From positions 59,210,782 through 59,274,781 of the forward strand of contig NC_083344.1 of the NCBI RefSeq assembly GCF_019175385.1: 64,000 nt of DNA. The letters run 5' to 3'. Numbering within the stretch: the first letter of the stretch is position 1; the number at the start of each line of letters is the position of its first letter. The DNA is from Lycium barbarum. Its lineage: Eukaryota; Streptophyta; Magnoliopsida; Solanales; Solanaceae. The notes under the pieces are model-generated. The model ran no database searches. It was not told where the DNA came from and worked only from the letters and a program-made list of their open reading frames with translations. Positions 10,701-23,459 of the stretch are shown one piece after another. A program made the position numbers and the translations under genes.

Positions 10701-11152
10701 ACAAGAGATGATCTTTTAAACCAAAGAATTGGCTCCTAAATATTTTTCTTTCTTTTCTTTCTTTTTCTCTCTCAAACCCGAACCCCCTTGCTCTTTTTAT
10801 TTCTTGCTTTCTTTTTTTTTTCTTGAAGCTTCTTAGAGCTTATCCATGTTATATAATTTCCCATGGAATTTAATTAATCCATGGGCTTGGATTGGCATGT
10901 GGCCGGTTGGGCCCCTTAAATTGGGCCTCCCTTCACGTATTTTTTTTTAGCCCAAAATGGTTGGCTAATTATTGTAACTCATGGGACAAATTTCCCAAAA
11001 TTCCAATTTTGCCCTTGGCCTCCTTTCGTAATTCCACACCATTGTATTCATAACTTACACATTCATACCAAGAAATGTCCAATTATGGCCTTATTCATCA
11101 CAAGTCAATTTATCTTGAATTTTTCGAATAAACAAAAATGTCGGATGTAACA
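7794..11152 (-). repeat. E2 5' LTR (3.36 kb)
   Basis: On its own strand the LTR runs from TGTTACATCC (ending at 11152) to GTCGTGACA (7794). It contains a 25 bp minisatellite (8495-8696), a perfect inverted repeat CCCATGGA-N10-TCCATGGG (10860-10885) beside TATATAA (10849-10856), the palindrome 9779-9796, and a 51 nt mini-exon-like unit (9659-9709) with TTCTAG before and GTATGT after it. The paired hairpins near the LTR end are at 8259-8295. No ORF in it looks real. Confidence 0.85.
8495..8696. repeat. 25 bp minisatellite inside E2 LTR
   Basis: About eight copies of a 25 bp unit with core CCATACGGACATACAGAATC. Some units carry the variant CACACGGGCGTACCGAATAA. The array lies in the 3' third of the LTR on the element's own strand. 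Confidence 0.85.
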
Positions 11153-11429
11153 GCCGACATGGGAGATAGGGTGCACAGGTTTGTGTGTGGCTTAGGGCCA
11201 CATTTATTTAAGGATTGTTTGACGGCTTAGTTGCAAGATGGGATGGATATTTCCCGCATTTAAGCCCATGCCCAGAATTTAGATGGACAACAACATCCGA
11301 AAAGGGGTGATCGTGATATTGATAGAGGGCAAAGCAAGAGGGCAAGATCTATGGGGGCAGGTAGTGATTATAGAGGGGGATAAAGATAGGCATACTCTAG
11401 ACACTCAGGCCAGTCAACAACTAGTGCGC
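11153..11429 (+). pseudogene. gag: Host H gag fragment (left of E3)
   Basis: One frame from 11154 gives a degenerate gag stretch. It matches the region in E3 and E8 reading 'ADMTDRVHRY...GLDHYL...GMDIAR', then 'HAQ', 'DRDIDRGQ' and 'KRARS'. Several stops (for example TAG near 11230, TAA near 11272) show it is old. The frame continues exactly into 41632 once E3 and one copy of TGCGC are removed. This is the key evidence that E3 landed inside H gag. On the left it is cut by E2. Confidence 0.85.
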
Positions 11430-14044
11430 TGTCACGACCCAACCCCATGGGCCATGACTAGTGCCCGAACTGGACACCCGTATACGAACCTGTTAAATAT
11501 AGTCAAATTAGAACTAAGGACAATATGGAAACTTGTAAAAAAAAATGAAGGGTTTGCAGCACCACATATCATAAACCTGTCTCCTGAGGAGTCACAGCAT
11601 AACAATAACACAATATGCAACCGACAAGGCTGCCACTATACACGAGGATATCCAAAGCATAAAAATAACACGATACGCAAGACGACAAGGCTGCCACTAT
11701 ACACGGGGATATCCAAAGCTAACCATAGAGACACAGCTAACCAAAACTTATATACAACACACACATGTCTACAGACCTCTAAGAGTACAAGAGTAAAATA
11801 TGACGGGACAGGGCCCGCCGTACCCCTGGATGTATATATAAGTCTATATAGAAGATCTGTACCAAAATATCTAGGCTCTGAAACAATGGAACTCTCCAAA
11901 CAGCTGAGCAGAAGTCCTAAGCTGGAGGATCACCAAATCGAGTATCTGTACCTGCGGGCATGAAATCCAGCCCCCCGAAGAAAGGGGGTCAGTACGAGAT
12001 ATGTACTAAGTATATAAAGCATGTAATGCAATAAGGAAAATCACAACTGCATAAACGATTACAGGAGGAAAGTATGATAATCAAAGATACCAATGCACCT
12101 GTGCCTTACAATATGAAAATCATGCATGTCTATATCCTATACCATATCCGGCCCATTATGGGACTCAGTGAATAAGTCATCATATAGCATACTTGGCGCC
12201 ATAATCACATCATCATCATAATATACATACATATATATATACCGTATCCAGCCCTCTAGTGAGGGACTCGGTGAACAATGCAGTGAACCTGTGCACGAAA
12301 ACATACCCGACCCGTGACTCGGTGAAAGATACATTAACAGCATGCACGAGCAGAGTAGTGAGCAACCATATGCAAACTAAGTTATATCTGAGACTCAATA
12401 GAATATTCAAAACGAACTATCATTTGAAAATCAAAGACAATGGTCATGTCAAGTATCCTTCGAATGTCACTATAGAATATATCAAATAGAACTTCAGGAA
12501 TCATAGACACGTATTAAGACATAATGAAGTAAGTTCTGGGAATCAAGAACATTAGCCATCCTAGTGTCTCTAAGAATAGGAGCTTCTTTGGAGTTATACA
12601 TTCGTCGTCTGTTTGTCTCACATAGATCATGCCAAAAGAAAGAAGGGTTAGCTTTACATACCTGTTATAGATTAACCGTAACCAAGCTTGCTTTGTCTTC
12701 CCTTTAGCCTATTACTATGAGAGTAACACTATTGTTAATAAGCTACGATTTCCCAAACTTAATAAGCTACAACCAATCACTTATGGGAATCACTTCTTAG
12801 TTTATACTCCTTGATTAGTATTTTAATTAGTTAAGAACTTAACGGAAATCGGGCAGCATTTCCTGTATATAACTCGCCTAACCCAAACTTCCAACTAATC
12901 TCCGGTGATCACAACAATACCAACAACAACGATAATAGAAATAATCATATAAAATCCTTAAAATCTAGCCCATAAAAAACTCAAACAACCCAATAACCTC
13001 TCTTAACCCTTTTTCAATCCAAATCATTAACATCTAAGATTATACACCAAACAGACCAACATACACTTCGCATGCGATACCTTATACACTTCTTTCTTCC
13101 TAATTCAGGAGCCATATCAACAACAACACGACAACAACAACAACACATAAATATACTAATAACCACACTTTTAATCTTTCAAATCAACAAGAACAGCCCA
13201 CAACTTCATGAACATCTAATCCAATTCATGTCTCAAAAATCTCATAAAAACAACTACAACTTAAATTATCAAGATTCCTTCATTTTTCACACATAATCCA
13301 TAACAATAATAACAACAACAATCAAACCCAATCTGATTAAAACAACTCCAATTCTGCCCATTTACACGCCAACAATAATCATGTAATTTTTTTACTTCCA
13401 ATTTCGTCTAACATAATTTAATCTCTCCATTACAACATCATTAACTCCAATTACATTTCAAGAAGAAGAAATCTTACCTTAAATCGATTAGGACAGATCC
13501 TACAATCACTTGCACCAATTGCACCACTTCTTCTTCTTCAATTTAAATTCTTATGTTGCTACCTCCTTGAACATGTAAAGCACCTTGGAATTTAATTTAA
13601 ATTATATTTTTTGCTATAAAGATGATGAAAAATCGCCATGGCCGTGAGCTGCCATGGCTGTGCTAAGCAAATGGTTTCAAGAAATTATGAAGAGGATGTT
13701 GTGAATAATGAGTCATCTTATGTCTTATATATGCAACCCATAAATTCTACACGTGCCCCATTATAGCATGGACCAATCAGATTTGGCCATGTTGTAGTGG
13801 GGTCCATTTGACACACTAGTTAGTTTAATTAACCCTTAATCACCACTTAATAATCTAATCATGGTTAGTTAATTCCTAATTTCCACTAATATTTCTACAC
13901 TAATTGAAATCTACAACAAATCGTGCACTTTATTAAAATCGGGTTTAAAAAGTCCTTGTCTCATATCTCAAAAATAACCTTGTCCTTGAACTTACGTAGA
14001 TTAACTTACGAATAATCCAACGTACAAAAATACGGGGTATAACA
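11430..14044 (-). repeat. E3 3' LTR (2.6 kb)
   Basis: The ends are TGTTATACCCCG (at 14044 on the minus strand) and GGTCGTGACA (11430). A duplicated block 'gacaaggctgccactatacac' occurs around 11625-11720, single in the other LTR. The paired hairpins are at 11971-12007, a mini-exon-like unit at about 12661-12708, and TATATAA near 13728-13735. No real gene is present. Confidence 0.9.
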
Positions 14045-14062
14045 TCCTTCCCCCCTTTAGAA
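14045..14062 (-). promoter_or_regulatory. E3 polypurine tract
   Basis: The plus strand reads TCCTTCCCCCCTTTAG next to the LTR, so on the element strand it is a purine run ending at the LTR start. The GAGGACGAATGTTC block follows at about 14060-14075. Confidence 0.85.
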
Positions 14063-14196
14063 CATTCGTCCTCGACTGTTCAACTAGTCTTATAGTGTCT
14101 TTGTAAAGTTTCGGGAAAGTCTCCCTTATTGCTATTCCTATCAACTTGCGTTTAGCAACCCACAGATGCCTCACAGGGCCACAATAACTTATAGGT

Positions 14197-17100
14197 TTAT
14201 CTATCAATCAATATAGTTAAGTAGGGAGTAATATAACTTGTAGGCATAGGAAACAAGTAAGGATACTTATTCTTCATCTCGTCTTCGGCTTCCCAGGTCA
14301 TCTCTTTTCTATTATTGTTACGCCACAATACCTTGACGGAAGCCACATCCTTAGTACATATTCTCCTGACTTGGCGATTAAGTATAGCTATAGGGCTCTC
14401 CTCATAAGACAACTCCTTCATTACCTGGACATCGTGTACAGGGAATACTCTAGAAGGGTCACCAAAACATTTACGAAGCATTGATACGTGAATGACCGGA
14501 TGTACTGCTTCCAAATCAGATGGTAGGTCCAACTCATAGGCAACCTTGCCTACCCTATGAATAATCTGATAAGGCCCAATGTATCTCGGGCTAAGCTTCC
14601 CTTTCTTACCGAATCTCATCACACCCTTCATGGGTGACACCTTCAAGAACACCCAATCACCGATCTGGAACTCTAAGTGTCGACGTCGGTTATCTGCATA
14701 TGACTTATGTCGACTCTAGGCTGCCAATAATCTTTCCTGAATAAGCTTCACCTTATCAACAGCTTATTGAATCATGTCTGGGCCTATCAATTTAGTCTCA
14801 CCAACATCAAACCAACCGATAGGTGACTTGCACTTTCTCCCATATAAAGCCTCATACGGTGCTATCTAGATTCTAGAATGGTAGCTATTATAATAAGCAA
14901 ACTCGATAAGTGGCAAATGATCGTCCCAACTACCTCTGATGTCAATGATACAGGCTCGCAACATATCTTCTAGCGTCTGAATAGTACGCTCGGCCTGTCC
15001 GTCAGTCTGAGGGTGAAATGTTGTGCTAAGACTCACCTGTGTCCCGAATCCCTTCTACAATGATCTCCAGAAGTTAGTTGTAAACTGAGCTCCCCTGTCT
15101 GAGATAATAGATGTGGGAACCCCATGGAGTCTTACTATCTCCCTGATATATAACCTTGCATAGTCCTCAGCTGAATAAGTAGTCCTGACTGGAAGAAAAT
15201 GGGCTGATTTTGTCAGCCTATCTACAATAACCCATATAGAGTCATACTTTCGTAGAGTGCGAGGTAAACCTGTAATGAAGTCCTTATTAATTACTTCCCA
15301 TTTCCAGGTTGGGATCTCTATCTCCTGTAATAATTCACCAGGTTTCTGATGCTCGACCTTAACCTGTTAACAATTCAGGCACTGAGCAACAAACTCCGCT
15401 ATGTCCTTATTCATGCCATCCCACCAATATAAACATCTGAGGTCATGATACATCTTCGTCGACCCTGGATGAACAGAATAACGGGCATAGTGTGCCTCTC
15501 CCATAACCTGTTTTGGTAGCCCTGTAACCTCAGGTACACATAATCTGCCTTCATATCGTAACACGCCATCAGGTGTAACTTTGAACGGGGTCTTCTCCTT
15601 TTGAAGAGCTGCATCTCTATACCGTGCCAGGACAGAGTCCTCGTACTGGCGTATCTTTACCTCTTCTATGATAGAGGATTCAGAAACTTCTCGAACAGAA
15701 ACTCCACCATCTCTAGAATCAGCCAAACGGACTCCAAGGTTAGCTAGTCGGTAAATCTCACGAACTATCTCCTTCTTTTCTGGTTGCACATCTGTCAAGC
15801 TACCCATAGATTTACGGCTAAGAGCATCTGCTACAACATTTGCTTTCCCTGAATGGTATAGGATATCAACATCATAATCCTTTAATAACTCTAACCACCG
15901 CCTCTGTCACAAATTCAGCTCTTTCTACTGAAAGATATATTGGAGACTCTTGTGATCCGTATAAACATCAACATGAACACCATATAAGTAATGCCTCTAT
16001 ATCTTCAAGGCATGAATTACCGCTGCTAACTCCAGATAATGAGTAGGATAATTCCTTTCGTGCTTTCTGAGCTGTCGGGAAGCATAGGCTATAACCCTGT
16101 CATGCTGCATCAATACACAACCTAGTCCAACACCTGAAGCATCACAATAAATAACATAGCCATCTGGTCCCTCTGGAAGAGTTAAGACTGGAGTCGTAGT
16201 CAGCTTGTCTTTCAACAACTGGAAGCTTTGCTCACATGCATCAGTCCACTGGAACTTAGCTTCCTTCTGAGTTAGCCTTGTTAAAGGCGCTGAACTTGAG
16301 GCAAACTTTTCTACAAATCTCCCGTAATATCCTGCGTACCTCAGTAGGTGTCGTAGGTCTAGGCCAAGTCTTTACAGCCTCGATTTTCTGTGTATCTACC
16401 CGAATACCATCAGCTCCAACAATATTCCCCAAGAATGCTACTGAAGTCAACCCGAATTCGCATTTCGAGAACTTAGCATACGACTTCTGGTGTTGGAGCA
16501 CCCTAAGTACCGTCCTCAATTAATCTGCATGCTTCTCTGCTAAAAGTGAATAGACCAGAATATCATCGATAAACACAATCATGAACATATCTAGGAATGG
16601 TTTCAACACTCGGTTCATTAAATCCATAAATACCGCTGGAGTATTGGTCAGCCCAAAAGACATCACTCTAAACTCATAATGCCCGTATCGGGTCCTGAAT
16701 GTAGTCTTCAGAATATCTGCCTCCTTTACCCGCACCTGATGAAAGCCTGACCGTAAGTCTATCTTTGAAAGGTATTTAGCACCCTGCAACTGGTCAAATA
16801 AATCATCAATCCAGGGGAGGGGATATCTATTCTTTATTGTTACTTTATTCAGCTGCCTATAATCAATACACATCCGCAGCAACCCATCTTTCTTTCTCAC
16901 AAATAATACCGGTGTTGCCCAAGGTGATGTGCTAGGCCTGATGAAGCCCTTTTCTAATAAGTCCCTCAGTTGCTCTTTTAACTCCTTTAGCTCTGTAGGT
17001 GCCATTCTATAAGGAGGAATAGATATGGGCTAAATATCTGGCAATACATCTATAGTAAACTCTATCTCCCGCTCAGGAGGAAGACTTGGAAGTTCGTCTG

Positions 17101-17821
17101 GGAATACATCTGGAAATTCATTAACTATCGGGACTGACTGAAGAGTCGGTACCTCTACTTTCAAGTCATGCACACGAACCAGATGACAAATATAACCCTT
17201 TCTAACCATCTTTCTTGCCTCGAGGTATGAAATAAACTTACCCCTCGGCGATGCTGTATTCCCCATCCACTTTATAATCGGCTCTCCTGGGAATTGAAAT
17301 CGAACTATCCCTTCTCTACAATCAACATTAGTATAACAAGAAGCTAACCAATCCATACCCATAATAACATCAAACTCCGTCATATCTAACTCTATCAGAT
17401 CTGCCACGGTGTGACGACTATATATAATCACCGAACAATTTCTATATACTTGCTTTGCTATGACAGAATCTCCTACTAGTGTAGCTACTTCTAATGGTTC
17501 TATCAACTCAGGTTTTATCCCGATTCTACTAGCAACAAAGGGAGATATATATGATATGGTGGAGCCTGGATCTATCAATGCATATACGTCCCGAGAGAAA
17601 ATCGATAATATACCTGTAACCACATTCGGTGACGCCTCCTGATCCTGCCTACTAGCCAAGGCATATATGTGGTTCGAAGGACCGTTAGAACTGGAAGCTC
17701 CGCCATGACCTCTACCACGGTCTGCTGATGTCTGAATACCCTAGCCCATAGGGCGCATAGCTACAAAAGAAGATGAACTAGCAACCGATCCAGTGGGCTG
17801 AGCCACCCCACCTGGACCTCC
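14197..17821 (-). pseudogene. pol: E3 pol remnant: protease, RT, RNase H, integrase, tail
   Basis: On the minus strand from 17821, the gag end reads 'GGPGGVAQPTGS'. Then come protease with DPGST (about 17560-17580), RT with FIDD at 16562-16573, RNase H with [10 protein letters not shown] (about 16110-16150), the integrase finger with 'YWWDGM' (about 15410-15430), the D-35-E core (about 14940-15260), GPY/F (about 14560-14590) and the chromodomain-like tail (about 14270-14390). The stop is at 14197-14199. The frame is broken many times. Stops at 17030, 14716, 14866 and 15055 each replace a glutamine codon seen in E1 or E8 (CAG to TAG). Others include TAA near 15367 and 16520, and there is a frameshift in RNase H around 15905 and another near 16330. 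It is non-functional. Confidence 0.9.
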
Positions 17822-20459
17822 TGTTATAGCCCGTATTTTGTACGTTCGGAAAAATTTGAGGTGCTTGCGAAAAATTAGCGGCAAGACTATTTTAATGTAC
17901 AAGTTGTGGGTGAATATCATTTGTGAATATGGTTGGTATAGACTATTGAGAAAGGCCAAGGGAAAATTTGGAATTAGGAGGAGATAATTCTTCATGAATT
18001 ACAAAGCAAAAAAAAAAAAGGAAAAACAAGTAGTACATGGCCGGCCAAGGGGGAGGTGTGGGCCATGCCCTCCCTACATGAGGGTTTTGTATATATATCT
18101 ATCACATGTTCATTTTATGCTTTAGAACCTTCAAGAAACATTTAGAGAAAGAAAAACAAGAAGAAGGAGAACAACTTGAAGGGTCATTCGGCCAAGACCT
18201 TGACAAATTAGGTCCTTGAAATCTTGTTCCAAAAATTATTTTCTTCACGTATTCCTACTAATTCAAGGGTCCTCTACAACGTGGTATATTTGTTTAGGGC
18301 GGTAAGTCATCCGTTTCATCGTTTCCGCACCTTGGTCAAGTGAAGAAGTTAAAGAGAAAAGGTAAGATTTAATCCCTTTTTATATGTTATGAATGGTTCA
18401 TTTACATTGTAGTATGTAGGAATGGATAGAATTCATGAAAAATATGGGGGTTTGCATGATATGGCCGGTGTATGTAGGTATGGTGTAGGCAAGATGAATT
18501 CATTTTTATGTAGTATTCTAGTTGTGGTTATTGTGGACTCTACATTGGAAATGAAAGTTTGATGAATTTAGTTGAAGTTGTGGGTGTTGGAAGGTGACCG
18601 AATATATATGTGTGTGTGGTGTGAGATATGAACTAAGTTCTATGTACTAATCTAGTTGTTGTTGATATGTATTTTATGATGCAAATGAGGATATGATGAT
18701 TCTAGTGAAGTTGTAATTTTTGGAAAGTTGTTGTAGAAGCTAATGTGACTTGCATGTAGTCTTTTTGCATTGGTGGGATATAGTGTGGTTAGTATATGAA
18801 ATGTTAATGTAAATCATGAAATTTGGAAGAAGAAAAAAAAATGTGTTAGGATTGGCTTGTGGGAATTGGGAGGTTTCGGGTGAGTATAGTGTTGGGTGGA
18901 ATTGTTTGAATATTATGTAGCTTGTTGAAAATGTTCTTGATTATGTTCAAATGATCGCGAACTAGTAAATAAATATGCAAGCGTTGATAACGGCTTGAAT
19001 GTATGTGGTTAAATCGAATGTCGATGAACTATGTGGGAAGGAAGGTTACCTATGTTAGAATGCATTTTGAATTGATTGTTGATGTTGTTGGTATTGTTGT
19101 TAGTGTTGTTGTTGATGTTTTAGCTGAGTTAAATTCTCGGGGATGGTATATTTACTGGGGAGATGCTGCCGAAATTTCGGCAGAATATAAGTGAATTTAT
19201 TTGAGAAGTTATGATAAGTGAATGGCAATGGATTTAATGATTATGTGAATTCTTTTGTATGTAGACTAACAAGCTTGGGAAAAATAAGCATAGCTAACAG
19301 AACGTGGAACAGGTATGTAAGGCTTACACTTTATTTGTTTTGGCATGTCTTAGACCCAAGTAAGTTATGATATGTACGTTAAGGTAATTTTACTCCTTAA
19401 TTCCGAGTTTGTTATGATTTGTATGCCCTCTCTGATATAAGTACTCCGATATGAGTATTCTGACATAAGTATTCTGATATAAGTATTCTGTTATGAGTAA
19501 TATGCTACGAATATCCTGATAGCACGTTCTATTATTCCATCGAGTCTTGATTTATGTGCATTTAGTTTCTCACTACTCTGCACGTGCATATGTTATGATT
19601 TCCTTCGCCGAGTCCCGGGGCGGTATGTATCGTGCGTTTGGTTCGCCGGATCCCCGTTTGAGGGCCGGGTGCCATATATGTATTCCAAAGTTAGATGTGT
19701 TACGGTATTATGATGTGTTATGGTTCGCTAAACCACATATGATATGTTATTATGATATGATATTATGATTTGTGACGGAGATTACAGAGCAAAACTTCTG
19801 GAGTTAGATGTGTGTGGCGCCAAAGGCAGGGTGGCACCACGTTTTCCCCAGGTCCCGCAAGGGACCGGATACCGTTCTTGGCATGCATGGTTTGTGTTTC
19901 CAGTAAGTTGTTTTTATTAATTTGCATATCCCACTTACTCATGTACCATTTGTTTCGCTTGTGATTTTGTTCATTTTATTCCATGCTTTACATACTCAGT
20001 ATATATTCCGTACTGACCCCCTTTCTTCGAGGGCTGTGTTTCATGCCACGCAGGTACACCCAGATGAGCAGAAGACCTTGCTAGGAGGTGTTTCAGCGGG
20101 ATTGGCGAGCTCCACTTCCCTCCGGAGTATCGCCGGGTCAGAGCGTATATAAGTTGTGATTTCTAATTTGTGTTAGAGACTTTGCAGACAGAGTCGTGGG
20201 TACAGACTGTCAGTTTGGTGTGAGCGGCTCCATCAGCCGATGAGGCAGTTTCTGTTATGTTACAGATTTCATATGTCTACAGATTTTGTTTGATTTGTCA
20301 ACGATAGAAAGAAAGTTTCTGAAAGCCTTACTATATGTTTCATGTGATTTGATTTGAAAATCTGAAGAGAGTATCTATGTAATAAGAGTCTGAGGGTTCG
20401 CTAGGCTCCGAATATGGGGTCGGGTGCCCATCACACCCTAATAAGGTTAGGGTGTGACA
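17822..20459 (+). repeat. E4 5' LTR (2.64 kb)
   Basis: It runs TGTTATAGCC to GGGTGTGACA. Features: TATATATAT near 18090-18100, donor AAAAG|GTAAG at 18361/18362, the perfect palindrome 19166-19183, the mini-exon-like unit 19265-19312 (48 nt), five copies of a 14 bp minisatellite (about 19442-19510), paired hairpins about 19997-20033, and an acceptor CACGCAG at 20053. Confidence 0.92.
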
Positions 20460-20640
20460 AAGTGGTATCAGAGCAGGTCTGTCCTCGGAGTTGTCTGCAA
20501 AGTCGTGTCCAGTAGAGTCCTGTTTATGGTGTGAAGCCGGCCACATTTATAAACAGGAGGCTACAGGGCATCTAGGGATTGTTGACCTTCTTTCTGTCCT
20601 AGATCGTGCGATAGAGCCAAGCCATAGGAAATGAAATTTC
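20460..20640 (+). promoter_or_regulatory. E4 leader: primer site and variant hairpin
   Basis: TGGTATCAGAGC at 20463-20474 is the initiator-Met tRNA primer site. At 20528-20547 the leader hairpin has stem GGTGTG/CACATT and loop AAGCCGGC. The six-base palindrome is thus GCCGGC instead of the GTGCAC found in E2, E3, E6 and E8. The downstream block TATAAACAGGAGGCTACAGG is conserved. Confidence 0.85.
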
Positions 20641-23446
20641 TTATGTAAGCCTTACATACGACGGAAAAAGGTAAGTGGCGACATGGAAAGTCACAGGGGT
20701 AAGTATTGACATATTTGTTCAGTTACCTGAAGTTGGAAGCTCTGGGTGGCTGGAATATGTCATATATATATGACATATTCCAGTGTGTGTGTGTGTGTGT
20801 GTCTTGTAAGGCATCGTTGGTATTTACCGTGCGCAGGTTTTGAAAGATAGGAACGGTAAAGGAGATTCTGCTAGAATATTTCGGTACGCCTAATAGGAAG
20901 GAGTGTGGAAAGGAAATCTCGTAAACGGACGATAAGTGGGGCGAGTCGTTTCAGAATGGTTATGGATTTGGTATGACACGAAGAATAATAGCGAGAAAGA
21001 CGATTAGCAGTCCAGAGGATTCAAATGGATAATATTCAAGGTTCAGTAGAAGCAAGGTTTGTTGGAAAATTCGGAGGAAGTCGACGATCAGTTTGCTGTA
21101 GACTATGATGTAAAGACGCTGAGTGGAAACCCAAACAGGTTGGTAACCGAGTATGCGTAAGTAACGGCGATGAAGGTATGTTCGCCACCATCGGGAATCT
21201 GGTAGCCCAGGACGGGCAATAATCATACACACAAGTGAAAAGTGAACATTGGGAATCGAAAAGGGTAAAATAGTAATTGTACAAGAAAGAAGGTATTACG
21301 AATATGTCTCGGAGTCTGTAATACTTCTACTTGCTCCAGGTCATGTAATAAAGGCCATACGAGGAAGTGGACGCGATTATATCAGTATTTAGGCACCAGA
21401 TTCCATCGAAGTTTCGAGGTTAAGCGTGCTAAGGTGGGAGGATTGGTGACCCCCCTAGGAAGTATGCTAAAAATTTTCACAAGTGTAGATCCAAGAGACA
21501 AATGAAAAGTTAGAATAACGTAAAGGAAACTAGAGTATACGGGACGGTTGAAGATCATAAGAGGTCGCATAGAACGAGGCAGATTGGTTCGGTGAAAAGA
21601 CAAAGGGTGCATTACAGATCTGGAATTAGGATAGGCTTGAATAGTGTTTGGAAGTATTTCGTGGACTAGTTGATAGTAACTATATATGTATATGAATGCG
21701 TAGGATATCCCACATATGTTTGTATCGGTGAACATGTGCGTCCCAGCAACCGGTGCTACGGTAAAGAAGGCACCAATTGAGTAAGGGTACCGAAGTTCAA
21801 GTGACAACAAGAATGAACGGCACAATGTTATAAGGTAGGCTGATGTTATTCTCTCTATAGGGTATGATTGAAAATTCTGATATAGTGATACTTGAGAAAG
21901 AAAGTAAGTAAATGGAAGGCAAAGAGACCAAAATGTCGGAAAAAGGTGAAAGGTAAGAAATCCCGGTAAGGGAAGCCCAAGAGAAATTGCTGATAAAGCA
22001 TGAGACTACTTGGATAAAAACTCGAAGGTAGGTACGTAAGAAGAATAAAGTGTGGTAATAAGGAACAAAAGAGGAATGTGTGAGGTTCGAGAAACTAATT
22101 TCAATAAGCAAGGCGAAAGGAATAGTGACGATGACGGGAGATGTGAAGCAAGAAAAAAATGATTAGGCATTGCGATGATGTTAGGAGATTAGGTCCTTAA
22201 AAGGTATGTAAAGGAATAGATGTGCAGCCATATTAATGTGGTTGCCTCAGATATGGAAGTGCCTTTCTGAGAAGATGACTTAAGAGTGAAACAGAATCGC
22301 ACGTTCAAAGAAACATTTCATGAACTTCGAGGCCGATGCCACAAATGGCAAAAGAAGAAAAGTGTCCGAGGAGGAAAGAACCTAAGGAAGGTTAAGGATG
22401 AAAGTAGGAAAAAAAATATATGATGGGTTGGTCAAAGGAAGAGGAGAGCGTTTAGGCACAGGGCAATTGGAAACCTCTAACCATAAGCATAAGAAGGATA
22501 CCGTAATGAGTTAGCAATAGGAACCCGATTACGCGCCAAGGAAATAATAAGGATAATGAGCTAACGTTGTTGATTTGGAAATTTATGATAGGGAATGCAA
22601 ATTTATGCGAGATCTGAGAGATTTGATCTTAGAAGAAATGAAAATGAAATGTAAGGAATGTACGTCGGAGACCGCTCGGTTATAGCGTCATGGATAGAAT
22701 TAAGGATTCGATGAGCAAGGATAGAGGAAGCATAGACTATAAGGATTTTATGCTAAGGGCAGAAGCTATTGGGCGCTCAAAAAGCATGGATGCGCAACTG
22801 CGATGCGAGCGCATAGTTAAGAAGAAATACGAGTAAGTAAACTACAAACGAAGACTTCACAAAAGGACTGTTGGCATATAGGGATCCCTTAAAGGGGGGG
22901 GGGGGAGACCATACTATATTAAGCTTATGAGAAATTACGACATTTTCAAATGCCAAGAAAGGAAATTTATTAGCTCGGGACCGGGGTTCAAAATATATCG
23001 GTACGTCAAAAAGATACATGGAAGGAGCGGGAGCGAATTGACAATGAGTGTACCGTAAAGCCGATGGATATCGATAGCATGATGACTGAGACTGCAAAAC
23101 TATAAATAAATAAGAGTAAGGAACAACCTGTGGCCATATTGAATCATTAAGTGAAGAATGCGTGCCAAATGCGTGGCTCTTGTTAAGGTACTATGACGAA
23201 ACAGTAACAGAGAAGAGGTGATCCGGGAAGGACAAGGATACTAACTTGGTACAGTGGGTTAGAGAACCCATGACACGGAAGGAGAACTTATGTGAAGACT
23301 GAGGAGTTCGACTATAAAGAAGAGAGTGTGGAAGAAAAGAAACGGGCAAGGAGGAAGGGACGACTATAAGAAGGACCCCCCCCCCCCCCCCCCGAAGCGT
23401 GATAAAACCCCATAAGGTCAGTTGAACATTCGAGGACGAATGTTCT
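20641..23446 (+). other. E4 internal non-coding domain
   Basis: About 2.8 kb without any frame that resembles gag or pol. The longest frames (minus strand 21382-21825 and 23191-23715) are low-complexity and not supported. It holds a perfect 32 bp palindrome (20751-20782) followed by (GT)10 (20783-20802), a 12 G run (22894-22905) and an 18 C run (23376-23393). Parts around 21410-21480 and 21660-21800 resemble, in reverse complement, 32500-32840 of E6. Confidence 0.7.
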
Positions 23447-23459
23447 AATGGGGGGAGGA
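23447..23459 (+). promoter_or_regulatory. E4 polypurine tract
   Basis: AATGGGGGGAGGA directly abuts the 3' LTR and is preceded by the shared CGAGGACGAATGTTCT block. One T interrupts the purines. Confidence 0.8.

Larger units (their letters stand above)
6806..11152 (-). mobile_element. E2: non-autonomous gypsy-type element, 3' part cut off by E1
   Basis: This is a minus-strand element with its 5' LTR on the right (7794-11152), primer site 7778-7789, leader, and an unusual short ORF (7076-7507). The sequence beyond that (6806-7075) is non-coding as far as I can see. E1 then interrupts it, and the remainder is left of the window. The leader is very similar to those of E3, E6 and E8, so it belongs with the Tekay-like elements, but no gag is present. 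It sits in host H gag; H resumes in frame at 11153. Confidence 0.8.

Noticed and set aside
11283..11963. A 226-codon + strand ORF
   Set aside because: It crosses from H gag (out of frame) into the E3 LTR at 11430 and has no coherent similarity.
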